Assembly: GCA_016234955.1 (NCBI GenBank)
Contig: JACRNN010000154.1
Coordinates: 1 to 21,950, forward strand
Source: Deltaproteobacteria bacterium
GTDB taxonomy: Bacteria; Desulfobacterota; GWC2-55-46
Reading direction: 5' to 3'
DNA: 21,950 bases
The notes below the pieces were generated by a model. The model saw nothing but the letters and a program-made list of their open reading frames with translations. It was not told the DNA's origin and did not search any database. This document shows, piece by piece, positions 20,843 through 21,950 of the stretch. A program made the translations under genes and the position numbers. Numbering within the stretch: position 1 is the stretch's first letter; each line of letters opens with the position of its first letter.

Positions 20843-21949
20843 CTACCCAAGGTGCTTCAGGATGACCGTCGAGAGCGGCGGCAACGTCAGCAACACCGAA
20901 TGGTCGCGCTTGTGGAACGGCACGTTTTCGGAGGCTACCCCGCCGAGGTTGCCGAGCCCGCCCCCGCCGTACTCCAATGCGTCGCTGTTGAGGACCTCCT
21001 TCCAGTACCCGCCGGCGCTCACCCCCATCCTGTAGTTATACCGCGCCACCGGCGTGAGGTTGCAGACGACGAGCGCCATATCACGGGCGTCCCCGCCCTT
21101 CCTTACGTAGCCTATGATGCTGTCCTCCCAGTTGTGGAAGTCTATCCATTCAAACCCCCTCTCGTCGAAGTCGAGCTCGTGGAGCGCGGGCTCGGACCTG
21201 TAGAGCATGTTGAGGTCCTTAACCCACCGCAGGACTCCGTTGTGGAGCGGGTATTGAAGGACGTGCCACTCGAGGCTCTCCTCGTGCATCCACTCCTTGA
21301 CCTGCCCGAACTCGTTGCCCATGAAAAGGAGCTTCTTGCCGGGGTGGGTGTACATGTACCCGTAGAGGGTCCTCAGGCCCGAGAACCTCTGGAACTCGTC
21401 CCCCGGCATCTTGCCGATCATGGAGCCCTTGCCGTGGACCACCTCGTCGTGGGAGAGGGGCAGGATGAAGTTCTCGGTAAACGCGTACCATATGCTGAAG
21501 GTAAGCTGGTTGTGGTTGTACTTCCTGTATATCGGGTCCGTCGAGAAGTATCTGAGCGTGTCGTGCATCCATCCCATGTTCCACTTCATGCCGAAGCCGA
21601 GGCCGCCCAGGTAGGTCGGCTTTGATACCATCGGCCACGCGGTGGATTCCTCGGCCGAGGTCTGCACGTCCGGGAACTCCTGGTACACGGCCTCATTGAG
21701 CCTCTTTATGAAGTGTATGGCGTCGATATTCTCCCTCCCGCCGTATTCGTTGGGTATCCATTCGCCCTCCTTGCGCGAGTAATCGAGGTAGAGCATGGAG
21801 GCGACGGCGTCGACCCTCAACCCGTCCACATGGTATTTATCGAGCCAGAAAAGCGCGCTGCTGATGAGGAAGCTCCGCACCTCGTTCCTGCCGTAGTTGA
21901 AGATATAGCTGTTCCAGTCGGGGTGGAACCCCTTCCTCATGTCCGAGTG
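20843..21949 (-). CDS. glgB: 1,4-alpha-glucan branching enzyme GlgB (5' end outside window)
   Basis: The C-terminal part (about 369 residues) of a GH13 glycogen branching enzyme, which makes alpha-1,6 branches. The open frame continues past the window edge, so the start, N-terminal CBM48 and first half of the catalytic barrel are missing. Visible features are HPDWNSYIFNYGRNEVRSFLISSALFWL, the nucleophile Asp (codon 21809-21811) in DGLRVDAVASMLYLDYSR, and the acid Glu in TSAEEST. LGFGMKWNMGWMHDTL and the transition-state site LPLSHDEVVHGKGSM follow. The all-beta C-terminal domain runs to the end (TLPPLSTVILKHLG). Nothing in the visible part is broken. It converges with the hydrolase gene. Confidence 0.93.
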   Translation of the reverse strand, partial: HSDMRKGFHPDWNSYIFNYGRNEVRSFLISSALFWLDKYHVDGLRVDAVASMLYLDYSRKEGEWIPNEYGGRENIDAIHFIKRLNEAVYQEFPDVQTSAEESTAWPMVSKPTYLGGLGFGMKWNMGWMHDTLRYFSTDPIYRKYNHNQLTFSIWYAFTENFILPLSHDEVVHGKGSMIGKMPGDEFQRFSGLRTLYGYMYTHPGKKLLFMGNEFGQVKEWMHEESLEWHVLQYPLHNGVLRWVKDLNMLYRSEPALHELDFDERGFEWIDFHNWEDSIIGYVRKGGDARDMALVVCNLTPVARYNYRMGVSAGGYWKEVLNSDALEYGGGGLGNLGGVASENVPFHKRDHSVLLTLPPLSTVILKHLG

Positions 21950-21950
21950 C

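Noticed and set aside
1..21950. CRISPR arrays, tRNA or rRNA genes, prophage or transposase genes
   Set aside because: No regularly spaced short repeats with spacers, no tRNA-like cloverleaf with T-arm that I could recognise, no rRNA stretches, and every sizeable gene has a different, clear identity.

Overview
The window reads as an ordinary, gene-dense bacterial chromosome segment, moderately GC-rich, with heavy use of AGG (Arg) and ATA (Ile) codons. The lipobox on the SppA-type protease, the secreted zinc peptidase and the gene set point to a Gram-negative, probably deltaproteobacterial (Desulfobacterota) or Nitrospirota-like organism. That placement is inference from codon style and gene content, because no rRNA or other phylogenetic marker was compared.

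Layout, left to right. (1) The 3' part of a LOG-family nucleotide phosphoribohydrolase gene, with a 57-codon ribbon-helix-helix-like gene 3 bp behind it. (2) A hairpin-rich repeat, then a lipoprotein SppA protease facing a large two-domain M16 zinc peptidase on the other strand. (3) A nicotinamidase-like hydrolase, then an intergenic region holding copy A of a MITE. (4) A minus-strand operon murI - GerMN-domain protein - aspA with two good tandem promoters, divergent from a full-length PolX DNA polymerase/PHP protein. (5) A 1.7-kb accessory island with two toxin-antitoxin modules, hicBA (+) and higBA (-), interleaved with three direct copies of a double-hairpin repeat and an inverted pair of a second repeat. 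(6) A CNNM/CorC-type CBS membrane protein and enolase, both on the minus strand. (7) MITE copy B, then plus-strand genes for a Na/Pi cotransporter-like protein, a soluble transhydrogenase (sthA), WrbA, a 37-residue cysteine-rich protein and a dienelactone-hydrolase-like protein. (8) The 3' part of glgB (glycogen branching enzyme), running off the right edge on the minus strand.

Most genes are housekeeping: envelope quality control (sppA, M16 peptidase), cell-wall precursor D-Glu (murI), central carbon and nitrogen metabolism (eno, aspA, glgB), redox balance (sthA, wrbA) and DNA repair (polX). The less ordinary material lies between them: mobile or palindromic repeats of several families, the repeat-bracketed toxin-antitoxin pair, an apparently leaderless higB promoter with an overlapping palindrome, and the Cys-rich miniprotein. 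I did not find CRISPR arrays, tRNA or rRNA genes, prophage genes, transposase genes or a clear multi-gene novel system.
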